Below, in pieces: positions 14,114 through 21,857 of a DNA stretch of 38,336 nt; the first letter of the stretch is position 1; each line of letters starts with the position of its first letter. Source of the stretch: Bacteroidota bacterium. Lineage in GTDB: Bacteria; Bacteroidota; Bacteroidia; Flavobacteriales_F; PHOS-HE28. A model generated the notes under the pieces. The model was not told where the DNA came from. It worked only from the letters and a program-made list of their open reading frames with translations, and searched no databases. Both the position numbers and the translations under genes were made by a program. The stretch covers positions 1 through 38,336 of the forward strand of contig JAFDZY010000407.1 of assembly GCA_018266685.1 (NCBI GenBank), written 5' to 3'.

Positions 14114-14948
14114 GCACCTTCTTCACCAACAGGTCCTGCAGGCGCAAGGCCATGCGGTGCCCATAGCGCTTGGTGCGGTACGATCCCACCCATTGCACGC
14201 CCTGTGCGGCGTTGGTGAAGAACAGCTCATCGGCCACCAGCAAGTTCTGCGGGTTCAACGAACTCTCATACACCTTGATGCCGTTTTCCAGCGCAAGGTT
14301 GATCACCTGCATGCGCATGATGCCGCCCAAGCATCCATCCGCCAAGGAAGGCGTGTACAGCACGCCGTTGCTCACTATGAAAATATTCGCGGAGCTGCTT
14401 TCAATGATGTTGCCCCGGTCGTTCTGGATCAGGCAATCGTCCAAATGTTGCGCGATGCTCCACAAACCAGCCATGATGTACAACTGCGATCCGAGCGTTT
14501 TGTGCACGGCAAGCATGTTCACCGGCTTGCGCATTTCCGGGTACAGGTCCACCGCATTTCCGCGTTCGTTCAGGATGTACGTATCGCGCTCCACCGCCGA
14601 CAGCTCGATGGTGAACGCGCCCTGGTTGCTTTCCGGCTTGAAATAGCCGGGCGAATCACGGAACACGGTGAGCCTGCAACGCGCATTGGGCATATCGTTG
14701 CGCGCCACCAGTTCACTGATGGCATTTTCGAGCTGCACACGGCCCAAGTTCTGGGGCATGCTGATGCGGAGCACCTTCAGGCTCTCCTCCAGCCGAAGCC
14801 AATGTGCATCCAGAAAGCAGGTGCGCCCACGAACGATGCGCATCGTTTCAAACACCCCGTCGCCGTAATGGAACGCACGGTTGTTCAGCGTGATCACCGG
14901 CATGTCCGCCGGACAAAGTGCACCGTTCAAATTGACGAATGCGGCCAT
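14106..14948 (-). CDS. Aminotransferase class IV (aminodeoxychorismate-lyase or D-amino-acid-aminotransferase-like)
   Basis: The 280-residue fold type IV PLP protein shows FHYGDGVFETMRIVRGR (N-terminal signature), RLxESLKVL, the PLP-lysine segment VHKTLGSQLYIMA, and the cofactor-binding NIIESSSANIFIVSNGVLYTPSL, then GIMRMQVI and ADELFFTNAAQGVQWV. The sequence alone does not separate 4-amino-4-deoxychorismate lyase (PabC, folate synthesis) from D-amino-acid or branched-chain aminotransferases. Because ilvE is elsewhere in the window, PabC-like activity is an attractive guess only. Its start codon shares one base with the stop of the GmhB-like gene (TGATG), indicating translational coupling. 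It converges with yqgE. Confidence 0.8.
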   Translation of the reverse strand: MAAFVNLNGALCPADMPVITLNNRAFHYGDGVFETMRIVRGRTCFLDAHWLRLEESLKVLRISMPQNLGRVQLENAISELVARNDMPNARCRLTVFRDSPGYFKPESNQGAFTIELSAVERDTYILNERGNAVDLYPEMRKPVNMLAVHKTLGSQLYIMAGLWSIAQHLDDCLIQNDRGNIIESSSANIFIVSNGVLYTPSLADGCLGGIMRMQVINLALENGIKVYESSLNPQNLLVADELFFTNAAQGVQWVGSYRTKRYGHRMALRLQDLLVKKVLS

Positions 14949-15445
14949 CAGATCATTCGTTCCTGTTGAAGCAAGGGAAGCAACGGCGCGTCCGGTTCCA
15001 CCAAGATCCCACGCACTCCCGCCGCATTGGCCGCATCCACGTCGCGTTGCCGGTCGCCCACCATCACCGAACGCGTTGGATCAATGCCGAAACGCGCAAT
15101 GGCCCGTTCAAACAACAGGCTTCCGGGCTTCCTGCACAGGCAGCGGCCTTGTTCCGGGTGGTGGGGACAGTAGTACACGGCATCGAGGTGCGCGCCCTCA
15201 TTGGCGAGCTGCCGGTGAAGGTAGGCATGGACGCGCTCCACATCGGCATGGCCGTACAGGCCAAGGCCGATGCCGCTCTGGTTGGTGATGACCAACACCA
15301 GCAGACCCGCGGCATTCGCCGCATGGACCGCTGCCGGAATGCCGGGCAGTACCTCAAACTCCTCCAGGCGCCACGTGTGCATGCCCCGCTCGCGGTTGAT
15401 CACGCCGTCGCGGTCCAGGAAGAGCGCCGCCTTTCCGCTTGCCAT
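14948..15445 (-). CDS. GmhB-like HAD phosphatase (D-glycero-D-manno-heptose 1,7-bisphosphate 7-phosphatase or histidinol-phosphatase-like)
   Basis: The 165-residue protein has the HAD signature ALFLDRDGVIN (nucleophile and acid Asp), motif II VLVITNQSGIGLGLY, the zinc-binding loop YYCPHHPEQGRCLCRKP (Cys, His, Cys, Cys), and the terminal motif VMVGDRQRDVDAANAAG. This zinc loop is the hallmark of GmhB and related histidinol-phosphate phosphatases. A heptose role would fit LPS synthesis and the glycosyltransferases later in the window, though the gene here is linked to the class IV PLP enzyme. It begins at ATG 15445, 3 bp from the rhomboid stop; the three minus genes probably form one transcript. 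Confidence 0.83.
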   Translation of the reverse strand: MASGKAALFLDRDGVINRERGMHTWRLEEFEVLPGIPAAVHAANAAGLLVLVITNQSGIGLGLYGHADVERVHAYLHRQLANEGAHLDAVYYCPHHPEQGRCLCRKPGSLLFERAIARFGIDPTRSVMVGDRQRDVDAANAAGVRGILVEPDAPLLPLLQQERMI

Positions 15446-15448
15446 GCC

Positions 15449-16060
15449 TCAGAAGCCAACGCTATTGAAAAAGTCCGCCACCACGTGTGGGCCGAGCATG
15501 GCGGTGAACGCAATGCCGTACAGCGCACCGAAGTAGTGGGCATCATGCGCGATGCCGTCCCGCCCGCGCTTGCTCATGTACCACTCATAGGCCAGGTAAA
15601 GGCCGCCGAAGATCCATGCGGCCATGGGGATGGGCAGGAAAATGAGCATCAGCTTGGAATCGGGGTGCAGCAGGATGAAGGAGAACACCACTGCGGAAGT
15701 GGCCCCGGAAGCCCCAACGGCCCGGTAGCTCGGATCGTGGCGGTGCTTGAAGTAGCCCGGAATGGAGCTCAGTACAATGCCGCCCAGGTATAGCGCGAGG
15801 TACGGAACCAGCGGATCGCGTCCGGTAAGCTGCGCCAAGGCTTCTTCCACGGCGGTGCCGAACATCCACAGCACGTACATGTTCACCGCCAAGTGCATCA
15901 CGCTGCCGTGCACGAAGCCGTGCGAAAGGAAGCGGAACCAGTCGCGCCGTTCGTGGATAACGAACGGCTCGAACAGCAGGTTTTCAAAAAGGGCGCGGTT
16001 GTTCAGTGCCGCAAGCGATACCGCCACGGTGACCGCAATGATGACCAAGGTGATGGACAT
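15449..16060 (-). CDS. Rhomboid-family intramembrane serine protease
   Basis: The 203-residue polytopic protein has the rhomboid catalytic set: H56LAVN60 with the conserved His and Asn in helix 2 (FVHGSVMHLAVNMYVLW), the nucleophile GASG (Ser118) and the histidine in AHYFGALYG (His175), which together form the Ser-His dyad. About six membrane helices are visible (about 3-20, 53-73, 85-100, 115-132, 137-160 and 177-197). Rhomboids cleave membrane proteins within or next to the bilayer; the substrate here is unknown. It is the first of three closely packed minus-strand genes (rhomboid, GmhB-like, class IV PLP enzyme). It starts at ATG 16060. Confidence 0.92.
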   Translation of the reverse strand: MSITLVIIAVTVAVSLAALNNRALFENLLFEPFVIHERRDWFRFLSHGFVHGSVMHLAVNMYVLWMFGTAVEEALAQLTGRDPLVPYLALYLGGIVLSSIPGYFKHRHDPSYRAVGASGATSAVVFSFILLHPDSKLMLIFLPIPMAAWIFGGLYLAYEWYMSKRGRDGIAHDAHYFGALYGIAFTAMLGPHVVADFFNSVGF

Positions 16061-16082
16061 GGGCGCAAGTTAGCCGCGCTGC

Positions 16083-16511
16083 TCAGTAGGTGTGGTCACG
16101 GATTATCCGCCATCCTTGGGCAGTGCGCAACCAGAACAGGCTGAAGCCCCCCGAAAGCGTATCGGCGGTGCGTACCAGCCGCCAGGTTCCGGTGCACCAA
16201 GCATGGTCCGTGCCGGCAGGAAGCACTTCCAGGTTGCCAAAGTCCAGCCGCCCCATGGCCGCCGCATTCGGGTACCTTTTCATATAGCGCGCCGTCACCA
16301 ACGCCTTGCCACAGGTCCGTTCCTTCAATGAAATGAAACAGGCAGTGTCCGCATACGCCGCCATGAAGCCGGGAATGTCGCCCCGGTTCCAGGCTTCCGC
16401 CTGCCGATGCATCCCGCCTCGTATGGAGGCATCCGCGCCCAAAGAAGCCTGGGGCGGGCTGCACGCCTGTATTGCAAAGGGGCCGCAGGCAACCAGGAGC
16501 AGGAGGCGCAA
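16083..16511 (-). CDS. SnoaL/NTF2-like (DUF4440-type) lipoprotein
   Basis: From the TTG at 16511 the protein has 142 residues. It opens with a short lipoprotein-like leader LRLLLLVACGPFAIQAC (cysteine after Ala, a weak lipobox). The rest resembles the SnoaL/NTF2-like fold: HRQAEAWNRGDIPGFMAAYADTACFIS, then GKALVTARYMKRYP, then a beta sheet ending TLSGGFSLFWLRTAQGWRIIRDHTY. Such proteins include small enzymes and stress proteins whose substrate cannot be read from sequence. The frame is open to an ATG at 16637, but the extra 42 residues are arginine-rich and not signal-like, so the internal TTG is favoured; the upstream start is the alternative. Confidence 0.65.
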   Translation of the reverse strand: MRLLLLVACGPFAIQACSPPQASLGADASIRGGMHRQAEAWNRGDIPGFMAAYADTACFISLKERTCGKALVTARYMKRYPNAAAMGRLDFGNLEVLPAGTDHAWCTGTWRLVRTADTLSGGFSLFWLRTAQGWRIIRDHTY

Positions 16512-16735
16512 TACCCCATGCCGCCGTGCCCTACCCCAATGGGCCACTGCAGGCGCCTCCTGCCTTCCGGCGGTGATGGCACATGGAAAGTCCGGCAAGC
16601 TCGATGATCCATCGTGCCATTGCATGGGTGCCGCCATAGATGCATGGTTTAAGGCACGAAGCTAACTGCCCAGGCAAGGCGCAAAAACGACAAAGCCCCC
16701 CAACCAGTGCTGAAGGGCCTGCCATTACCAAGGAG

Positions 16736-16809
16736 TAGCGCGAGAGTGACTTGAACACTCGACCTCGTGATTATGAATCACGCGCTCTAACCAGCTGAGC
16801 TACCGCGCC
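16736..16809 (-). tRNA. tRNA with CAT anticodon (tRNA-Met, elongator type most likely)
   Basis: On the minus strand the 74-nt gene begins GGCGCGGTAGCTCAGCTGG. It has an acceptor stem closed by G-U pairs at both ends, D-arm GCTC...GAGC, anticodon stem CGTGA/TCACG with loop TTCATAA (anticodon CAT), and T-arm GAGTG/CACTC with loop TTCAAGT. The discriminator base is A and no CCA is encoded. CAT can also occur in lysidine-modified tRNA-Ile2; the D-arm and loop look more like elongator Met. Cloverleaf scoring was not run. Confidence 0.9.
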
Positions 16810-16820
16810 ATTTCGGGGCG

Positions 16821-16828
16821 CGAATATA
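16821..16828 (-). promoter_or_regulatory. Possible tRNA promoter element (TATATTCG)
   Basis: On the minus strand TATATTCG resembles TAnnTTTG with one change and lies 11 bp upstream of the tRNA. A TTG lies at 17 bp spacing on that strand. Weak support. Confidence 0.3.
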
Positions 16829-16862
16829 GCACGGTCAATTTCCCCCAAAAATCAATTTTCCC

Positions 16863-16892
16863 TTGCCTGATATGGGGATCTACTTATCTTTC
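16863..16892 (+). promoter_or_regulatory. Promoter of the START-like gene (TTG, 19 bp, TATCTTTC)
   Basis: TTG at 16863-16865 is followed after exactly 19 bp by TATCTTTC at 16885-16892, matching TAnnTTTG except for the last base. The ATG lies 28 bp downstream. Confidence 0.6.
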
Positions 16893-16920
16893 CCCGCACC
16901 CACACCCGCGCATTCCCAAC

Positions 16921-17892
16921 ATGGCAAAGCAAAAGACCAAGGCCGCAAAGAAATCGGCAAGGACGGCCAAACGCACCGGAAGTAAAAAGCCGCAAAAGCG
17001 GAAGGCTACCCCTGCAAAGGCTGGCGGAGGCACCGCGAAGAAGCCGGCCGGCACGACCGCGAAGGCGAAGCGGGCCAAAGGCGGAAAAAACGTTGAGATG
17101 AAAGCCGCGCGGAAAAAGCAGCCTGCGCGGAAGGCTGCCGCGAAGCCCAAACCTGCTGCCTTGAAAAAGGCTGCACGCCGGAAACCCGTGAAGCCGGCAC
17201 CCGCGAAAAAGGTGGCTTTGAAGAAACTCTCGCCCAAGCCGGCAGTGGGGAAGAAAGGTCCTGCAAGGAAACATGCAGCGCCCAGGCCCGCCAAACCGGC
17301 AACCACCAAAATTGCCGCAGGGAAAAAACCGGCAACCGCGAAACCACCAGTAAAACAAGCCGCCGCAAAGCATGCACCGGTGAAGAAAGCACCCGCAAAA
17401 CCGGCTCCGGCACCCAGGCCTGCAAGCGTGGTAAAGCCTGCCTCCGCCCTGGCGCAACCAGCCGGGGCACAGCAGCCCCAGGCCCGGCCCAAAACGGCCA
17501 AGGCCGCGCTGAAGCAGCGCTACCAGTTGGAGTTCTACCTGAACGCCACGCCCTCCTCCCTGTTCGACCTGATCAGTTCGCCCAGCGGGTTCAGCGAATG
17601 GTTTTGCGATGACGTGAACGTGAAGAACAACATGTACACGTTCAAATGGGGCGATGAAACCGAAACTGCCGAATGCCTGAGCCAGCAGCCCGGTGAGTTC
17701 ATCCGGTTCCGATGGACTGAAGATGCCGTGGAAGATCCCGGTGCCTATTATGAACTGCGGATCCGCGTAGACCCCATGACCAATGAGATCTGCCTCGTGG
17801 TAACGGACCATGCCTGGCCCATGGACCTGGAAGAGGAAAAGGCCCTGTGGGCCGCACAGATCCAAACCCTGATCCGCGTATTGGGCGCCTGA
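16921..17892 (+). CDS. START-like domain protein with long lysine/alanine/proline-rich histone-H1-like N-terminus
   Basis: The 323-residue protein has two distinct parts. Residues 1 to about 195 are almost only Lys, Ala, Pro, Arg and Gly (for example KPAPAKKVALKKLSPKPAVG), resembling histone H1 C-terminal tails or bacterial AlgP-type proteins, probably disordered and nucleic-acid binding. Residues about 196-323 form the Bacteroidota START-like (AHSA1/SRPBCC-fold) domain: YQLEFYLNATPSSLFDLISS, SGFSEWFCDDVNVKNNMYTF, FIRFRWTEDAVEDPGAYYEL and a final ALWAAQIQTLIRVLGA. Family members I recall are about 130 residues without any tail, so the basic region is an added extension here. There is one ATG, no signal peptide and a good promoter. 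A frameshift is unlikely because the frame is continuous. Confidence 0.82.
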   Translation: MAKQKTKAAKKSARTAKRTGSKKPQKRKATPAKAGGGTAKKPAGTTAKAKRAKGGKNVEMKAARKKQPARKAAAKPKPAALKKAARRKPVKPAPAKKVALKKLSPKPAVGKKGPARKHAAPRPAKPATTKIAAGKKPATAKPPVKQAAAKHAPVKKAPAKPAPAPRPASVVKPASALAQPAGAQQPQARPKTAKAALKQRYQLEFYLNATPSSLFDLISSPSGFSEWFCDDVNVKNNMYTFKWGDETETAECLSQQPGEFIRFRWTEDAVEDPGAYYELRIRVDPMTNEICLVVTDHAWPMDLEEEKALWAAQIQTLIRVLGA

Positions 17893-17992
17893 CCGGCGCG
17901 TACAACAGGCCGGGCGCCCGCATGGGGCCGCACATTGCTTGTTGCCCGGAACCAGCGATGCACCCGGATATGGCGATCTTTGCGCACTGCGC

Positions 17993-19432
17993 ATGAAGCG
18001 TTTGCACCGCATGATCCTTGGGGCCTACGTCGGCCCCCTGGCCGTTACTTTCATCATCGTGCTCTTCCTCTTCAGCATGCAATGGCTGTGGAAGTGGGTG
18101 GACGACCTGATGGGAAAGGGTTTGCCTTGGGACGTGCTCACCAAGCTCATCGCCTTTGCCACCTCCGCGTTCGTGCCCGCCGTGCTGCCTTTGGCCGTGC
18201 TGCTCAGTTCCATCATGACCATGGGCGGCCTGGGCGAGCGCTCGGAGCTCACCCCCATGCGGTCCGCCGGCCTCGGCCTGTTCAGGATCCTGGCCCCTTT
18301 GCTGGTTTTCGTACTGGGCTTGGCCGCCTTCTCCTTTTACTTCAGCAACAACGTGCTGCCCGTGGCCAACCTGAAATTCCAAAGCCTGCTCTGGGACGTT
18401 ACCCGCGCCAAGCCAGCACTGAACCTGCGGCCGGGCGTGTTCTATGGCGGGCTGGACGGCTTCTCGATCCGCGTGGGCAACAAGGACGACGCCACCGGCA
18501 CCCTGCGGGACGTGCTGATCTATGACCATCGCAAGCCCTTCCAAGGCAATAAAACCGTGATGCGCGCCGAAAAGGGCACCATGGGCCGCAGCACCGACGG
18601 GCACTACCTGGTACTGGTGCTGGAAAACGGCAGGGTCTACGATGAAAAAACCGACGGTCCGTCCATTCGCCGGCCTGGCGCGCCGTTGCTGCGCGGCCGT
18701 TTCCAGCGTGAAGAGATCCGTCTGGACCTCTCCGGCATGGGCATGAAGCGCACCGACGAGGAACTCTTCAAGGACCATTACAAAATGCTCACCCTGGGCC
18801 AACTGCAATACACCGGGGACAGCCTGCGCAAGCGCCTCGCGGAGCGCATGGGCGAACAAGGGCAGCGCATGCGCGGCAGCCTGATGGTGCTCCGCGACAG
18901 CACAGGCGGAATCGGCGGTGCCCTACCGGCCGGTGCTTTGGCCATGCCGAACACGCCTGCGGAAAGCCTTTATCCCGCAGCCATCGAAATGGCGCGCAGT
19001 TCCATCAATGAGCTGGACCAGATGGAAATGGAGCGCAAGGACCGCACCGCGCAGATCGCCAAGTTCGAGGTGGAATGGCACCGCAAGCTGATGCTCGCCT
19101 TCGCATGCGTGGTGTTCTTCTTCATCGGCGCACCGCTCGGGGCCATCGTGCGCAAAGGGGGAATGGGCCTGCCTGCGGTCATCGCCATCATCTTCTTCCT
19201 GGTATTCCACATCCTGAGCTACTCCACTGAGCAGATGGTGAAGGCCGGTACGCTCCACGCCTGGCCCGGCATGTGGATCAGCACCATGGTCCTGCTCCCC
19301 ATCGGCATCTTCATCACCTGGAAAGCCGCCACCGACAGTCCCTTGTTCGACCGTGACGCATACGCACGTACTTGGCAGCGCCTCCGCTCCGTCATCCCCT
19401 TCCGCCATGCGCATCCTCCAGCTGTGCAATAA
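17993..19432 (+). CDS. LptF/LptG-family permease (YjgP/YjgQ)
   Basis: The 479-residue protein is the membrane component of the LPS-export ABC transporter or a close relative. It has three N-terminal membrane helices (about 10-37, 48-75, 97-125), a large periplasmic beta domain of about 230 residues (FYGGLDGFSIRVGNKDD, DVLIYDHRK, GHYLVLVLENGRVYDE), and three C-terminal helices (KLMLAFACVVFFFIGAPLGAIVRKGG, AVIAIIFFLVFHILSY, MVLLPIGIFITW). The IGAPLGAIVRKGG motif is characteristic. ATG 17993 fits the usual short N-terminus; GATCTTTG (17975-17982) is a near -7 element. Its 3' end overlaps the first glycosyltransferase by 26 bp, so this gene and the two that follow are transcribed together, fitting surface polysaccharide assembly. 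Confidence 0.88.
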   Translation: MKRLHRMILGAYVGPLAVTFIIVLFLFSMQWLWKWVDDLMGKGLPWDVLTKLIAFATSAFVPAVLPLAVLLSSIMTMGGLGERSELTPMRSAGLGLFRILAPLLVFVLGLAAFSFYFSNNVLPVANLKFQSLLWDVTRAKPALNLRPGVFYGGLDGFSIRVGNKDDATGTLRDVLIYDHRKPFQGNKTVMRAEKGTMGRSTDGHYLVLVLENGRVYDEKTDGPSIRRPGAPLLRGRFQREEIRLDLSGMGMKRTDEELFKDHYKMLTLGQLQYTGDSLRKRLAERMGEQGQRMRGSLMVLRDSTGGIGGALPAGALAMPNTPAESLYPAAIEMARSSINELDQMEMERKDRTAQIAKFEVEWHRKLMLAFACVVFFFIGAPLGAIVRKGGMGLPAVIAIIFFLVFHILSYSTEQMVKAGTLHAWPGMWISTMVLLPIGIFITWKAATDSPLFDRDAYARTWQRLRSVIPFRHAHPPAVQ

Positions 19433-20606
19433 ACCGCCCTACCCGCCCATCGACGGCGGCGCAAAGGCCATGTACAACATTACGCAGGGCCTGCTGGACG
19501 CGGGCCACCAAGTGAAAGTGCTCTGCATCAGCACGCACAAGCACCCCCTGAAGGTGGCCACCGTGCCCGAAAGTTTCCGCGAGCACACACGCATCGAGGG
19601 TGTGTTCGTGGACACCTCCCTCAACGTGGTGGACGCCTTTACCGACCTGGTGACCGCGGACAACTATAACATCAGCCGGTTCTTCTCCCCGGACATGGAC
19701 ATCCGGCTGATCCAATTGCTCAGCCAGGAAAAATTCGACATCATCCACCTCGAAAGCCTCTTCGTTACCCCGTACATCCCCACGCTGCGCCGCTACTCCA
19801 AGGCCCGCATCGTGCTGCGCGCGCACAACCTGGAACATGTAATACAGGAGCGCATTGCGCAGGGCGAACGCAACATCATCAAAAAGCCGTACCGAAAATT
19901 CCTCGCCAAGCAACTGCGGAACTATGAGCGCGGGGTGATCGACCTTGTGGACGGCGTGGCGGCGATCACTGGGGCCGATGCCCGGGAAATGGCCTCCCAT
20001 GGCAGTAAAACGCCCATTGCCACCATCCCCTTCGGCGTGGACGCAAGGGAGTACGAGGCAGTGTACCCGCCAGGGGCCCCGGTCTTTTTCCACCTGGGCA
20101 GCATGGATTGGCTGCCCAATGAGGACGGCATCCGCTGGTTGCTCCGTTCGGTATGGCCACGCATCATCAAGGAACACCCGCAGGCCAAGCTCCACCTGGC
20201 GGGCAACCGCATGCCCAAAGACATGATCCGGGCCAAGTTGCCCGGCACCACGGTGGTGGGCCGCGTGCCCGACGCCAAACGGTACATCGCGCAGCGCCAT
20301 GTCATGGTGGTACCCTTGTTCAGCGCAGGCGGCATGCGCGTAAAGATCATCGAGGGCATGGCCATGGGCCGGTGCATCATCAGCACCAGCATGGGCGCGG
20401 AAGGCATAGACCACCAGCCCGGCAAGAACATCCTCATCGCGGACACCGCAGCGGAGTTCACCGAGCGAATGGAACAGGTGCTCGCTGAACCACTTTTGGC
20501 CGCGGAGATCGGCACCAACGCCGCAGAACTGGTGCGCAGCCGGCACAACAACGCCCGCATCATGCAGGACCTCACGGCTTTCTACGACCACTTGTTGAAA
20601 CGATGA
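19407..20606 (+). CDS. Glycosyltransferase, GT-B fold (family 4-like)
   Basis: The 399-residue protein begins MRILQLCNKPPYPPIDGGAK, the typical GT-B N-terminal glycine loop, with HLESLFVTPYIPTLRRYSKARIVLRAHNLEHV in the acceptor domain. The C-terminal domain contains IPFGVDAREYE, FHLGSMDWLPNEDGIRWLL, RVPDAKRYIAQRHVMVVPLFSAGGMRVKIIEGMAMGRCIIST, with the conserved EX7E-like GMRVKIIEG region that binds the sugar nucleotide. It probably adds a sugar to a surface polysaccharide or lipid-linked oligosaccharide; donor and acceptor cannot be read. It starts inside the end of the LptF/LptG gene and ends in an ATGA overlap with the next glycosyltransferase. Confidence 0.88.
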   Translation: MRILQLCNKPPYPPIDGGAKAMYNITQGLLDAGHQVKVLCISTHKHPLKVATVPESFREHTRIEGVFVDTSLNVVDAFTDLVTADNYNISRFFSPDMDIRLIQLLSQEKFDIIHLESLFVTPYIPTLRRYSKARIVLRAHNLEHVIQERIAQGERNIIKKPYRKFLAKQLRNYERGVIDLVDGVAAITGADAREMASHGSKTPIATIPFGVDAREYEAVYPPGAPVFFHLGSMDWLPNEDGIRWLLRSVWPRIIKEHPQAKLHLAGNRMPKDMIRAKLPGTTVVGRVPDAKRYIAQRHVMVVPLFSAGGMRVKIIEGMAMGRCIISTSMGAEGIDHQPGKNILIADTAAEFTERMEQVLAEPLLAAEIGTNAAELVRSRHNNARIMQDLTAFYDHLLKR

Positions 20607-21817
20607 AGCTGCTGGTGGTCCTCTCCCGCATGCCCTATCCACTGGAAAAGGGGGACAAATTGCGTGCTTACCACTTAGTAAAGCGCCTGGCAAGCCGCCA
20701 TGAGGTGTACTTGTTCTGCCTGAGCGACCAGCGCATCGCGCCGGAAGATGAAGCCCACCTGCGCAGCTTCTGCAAGCACCTGCAAGTAGTGCCCCTGCCC
20801 CGCTGGCGCATCCTGCTGCGCATGGTAACCGCTGTATTCTCACGGTTGCCGTTCCAAGTAAGCTACTTCCACCACCGCCACGCCCAGAAGGCAATAGACA
20901 ACGTGATCGACACCTTCCGGCCGGACCATGTGCTATGCCAGCTGGTGCGCACTTCCGAGTATGTGCGCCGCCGATATACCCTGCCCAAGACGCTCGATTT
21001 CATGGACACCCTTAGCAAGGGCATGGAGCGCCGCGCCGAAACGGCCCCGTTCCACCTGCGTCCCTTCTTCAAGGCCGAAACGCGCCGGCTCATTTTCTAT
21101 GAGAACCTGATGCTCGACCTCTTCGATCACCAGGCCATCATCAGCGCACAGGACCGCGACCTGCTCTACCACCCCCGCAGGGGCGCTGTAACCGTGATCC
21201 CCAACGGTGTGGACACCGAATATTTCAATCCGGAGCACCTAAAAGGCGATCGCGCCGGAGCGGACAAGCAGTACGACCTGCTCTTCACCGGCAACATGAA
21301 CTATCCGCCCAACATCGACAGTGTGATCTTTCTGGTGCAGCGCGTACTGCCCTTGGTGCATGCCAAACGGCCGGGCACCACCCTGCTCATTGCCGGCGTG
21401 GACCCGGACCAGCGTGTACGGGAGCTCGCGGAACAAAACGGAAACGTAGCGGTGAGCGGATGGGTGAAGGACATCCGCACCTCCTACGCTTCGGCGCGCA
21501 TCTTCGTGGCCCCCATGCAAATAGGCACCGGCCTGCAGAACAAACTGCTGGAGGCCATGTCCATGCGCATGCCGTGCGTTACCTCCGGCCTGGCCAACAA
21601 CGCCGTGGGTGCCGAACCCGGAAGCTCCATCCTCATCGGCCACCAGCCGCAGGATTACGCCGACCACATCCTGCGCCTGCTGGAACATCCCGAGGAGCGC
21701 GAACGCCTGGCCATCAACGGCCACCGCTTTGTCCGCAGCAGTTTTGACTGGGACCGCTCCGCGGAACGTTTGGACCGCCTGATGGCCGGGCAACCGGCCC
21801 ACGTGCCCGTGCCGTAA
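20603..21817 (+). CDS. Glycosyltransferase, GT-B fold (PEP-CTERM/EpsH-associated sugar-transferase-like)
   Basis: The 404-residue protein begins [20 protein letters not shown] and contains [70 protein letters not shown] and, in the donor domain, [35 protein letters not shown]. The pattern resembles the sugar transferases named for PEP-CTERM/exopolysaccharide (TIGR03087-like) systems, but no exosortase is in view, so an ordinary exopolysaccharide or LPS enzyme is equally likely. It is coupled to the previous glycosyltransferase by ATGA. Its stop codon is part of the promoter of ribBA. Confidence 0.87.
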   Translation: MKLLVVLSRMPYPLEKGDKLRAYHLVKRLASRHEVYLFCLSDQRIAPEDEAHLRSFCKHLQVVPLPRWRILLRMVTAVFSRLPFQVSYFHHRHAQKAIDNVIDTFRPDHVLCQLVRTSEYVRRRYTLPKTLDFMDTLSKGMERRAETAPFHLRPFFKAETRRLIFYENLMLDLFDHQAIISAQDRDLLYHPRRGAVTVIPNGVDTEYFNPEHLKGDRAGADKQYDLLFTGNMNYPPNIDSVIFLVQRVLPLVHAKRPGTTLLIAGVDPDQRVRELAEQNGNVAVSGWVKDIRTSYASARIFVAPMQIGTGLQNKLLEAMSMRMPCVTSGLANNAVGAEPGSSILIGHQPQDYADHILRLLEHPEERERLAINGHRFVRSSFDWDRSAERLDRLMAGQPAHVPVP

Positions 21818-21822
21818 TTTTG
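21815..21822 (+). promoter_or_regulatory. -7 element TAATTTTG of ribBA, overlapping the upstream stop codon
   Basis: TAATTTTG matches TAnnTTTG exactly; its first three bases are the TAA stop of the glycosyltransferase gene. The ATG of ribBA is 36 bp further. No TTG at 19 bp is found. There is no room for an FMN riboswitch. Confidence 0.55.
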
Positions 21823-21857
21823 CGGTCCCGCCAAGCGCCAATGCAGGCGGGCAACCC

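Noticed and set aside
17699-18859. 386-codon minus-strand open frame opposite the START-like and LptF/LptG genes.
   Set aside because: Antisense shadow; no recognised domain, and both plus-strand genes are well supported.
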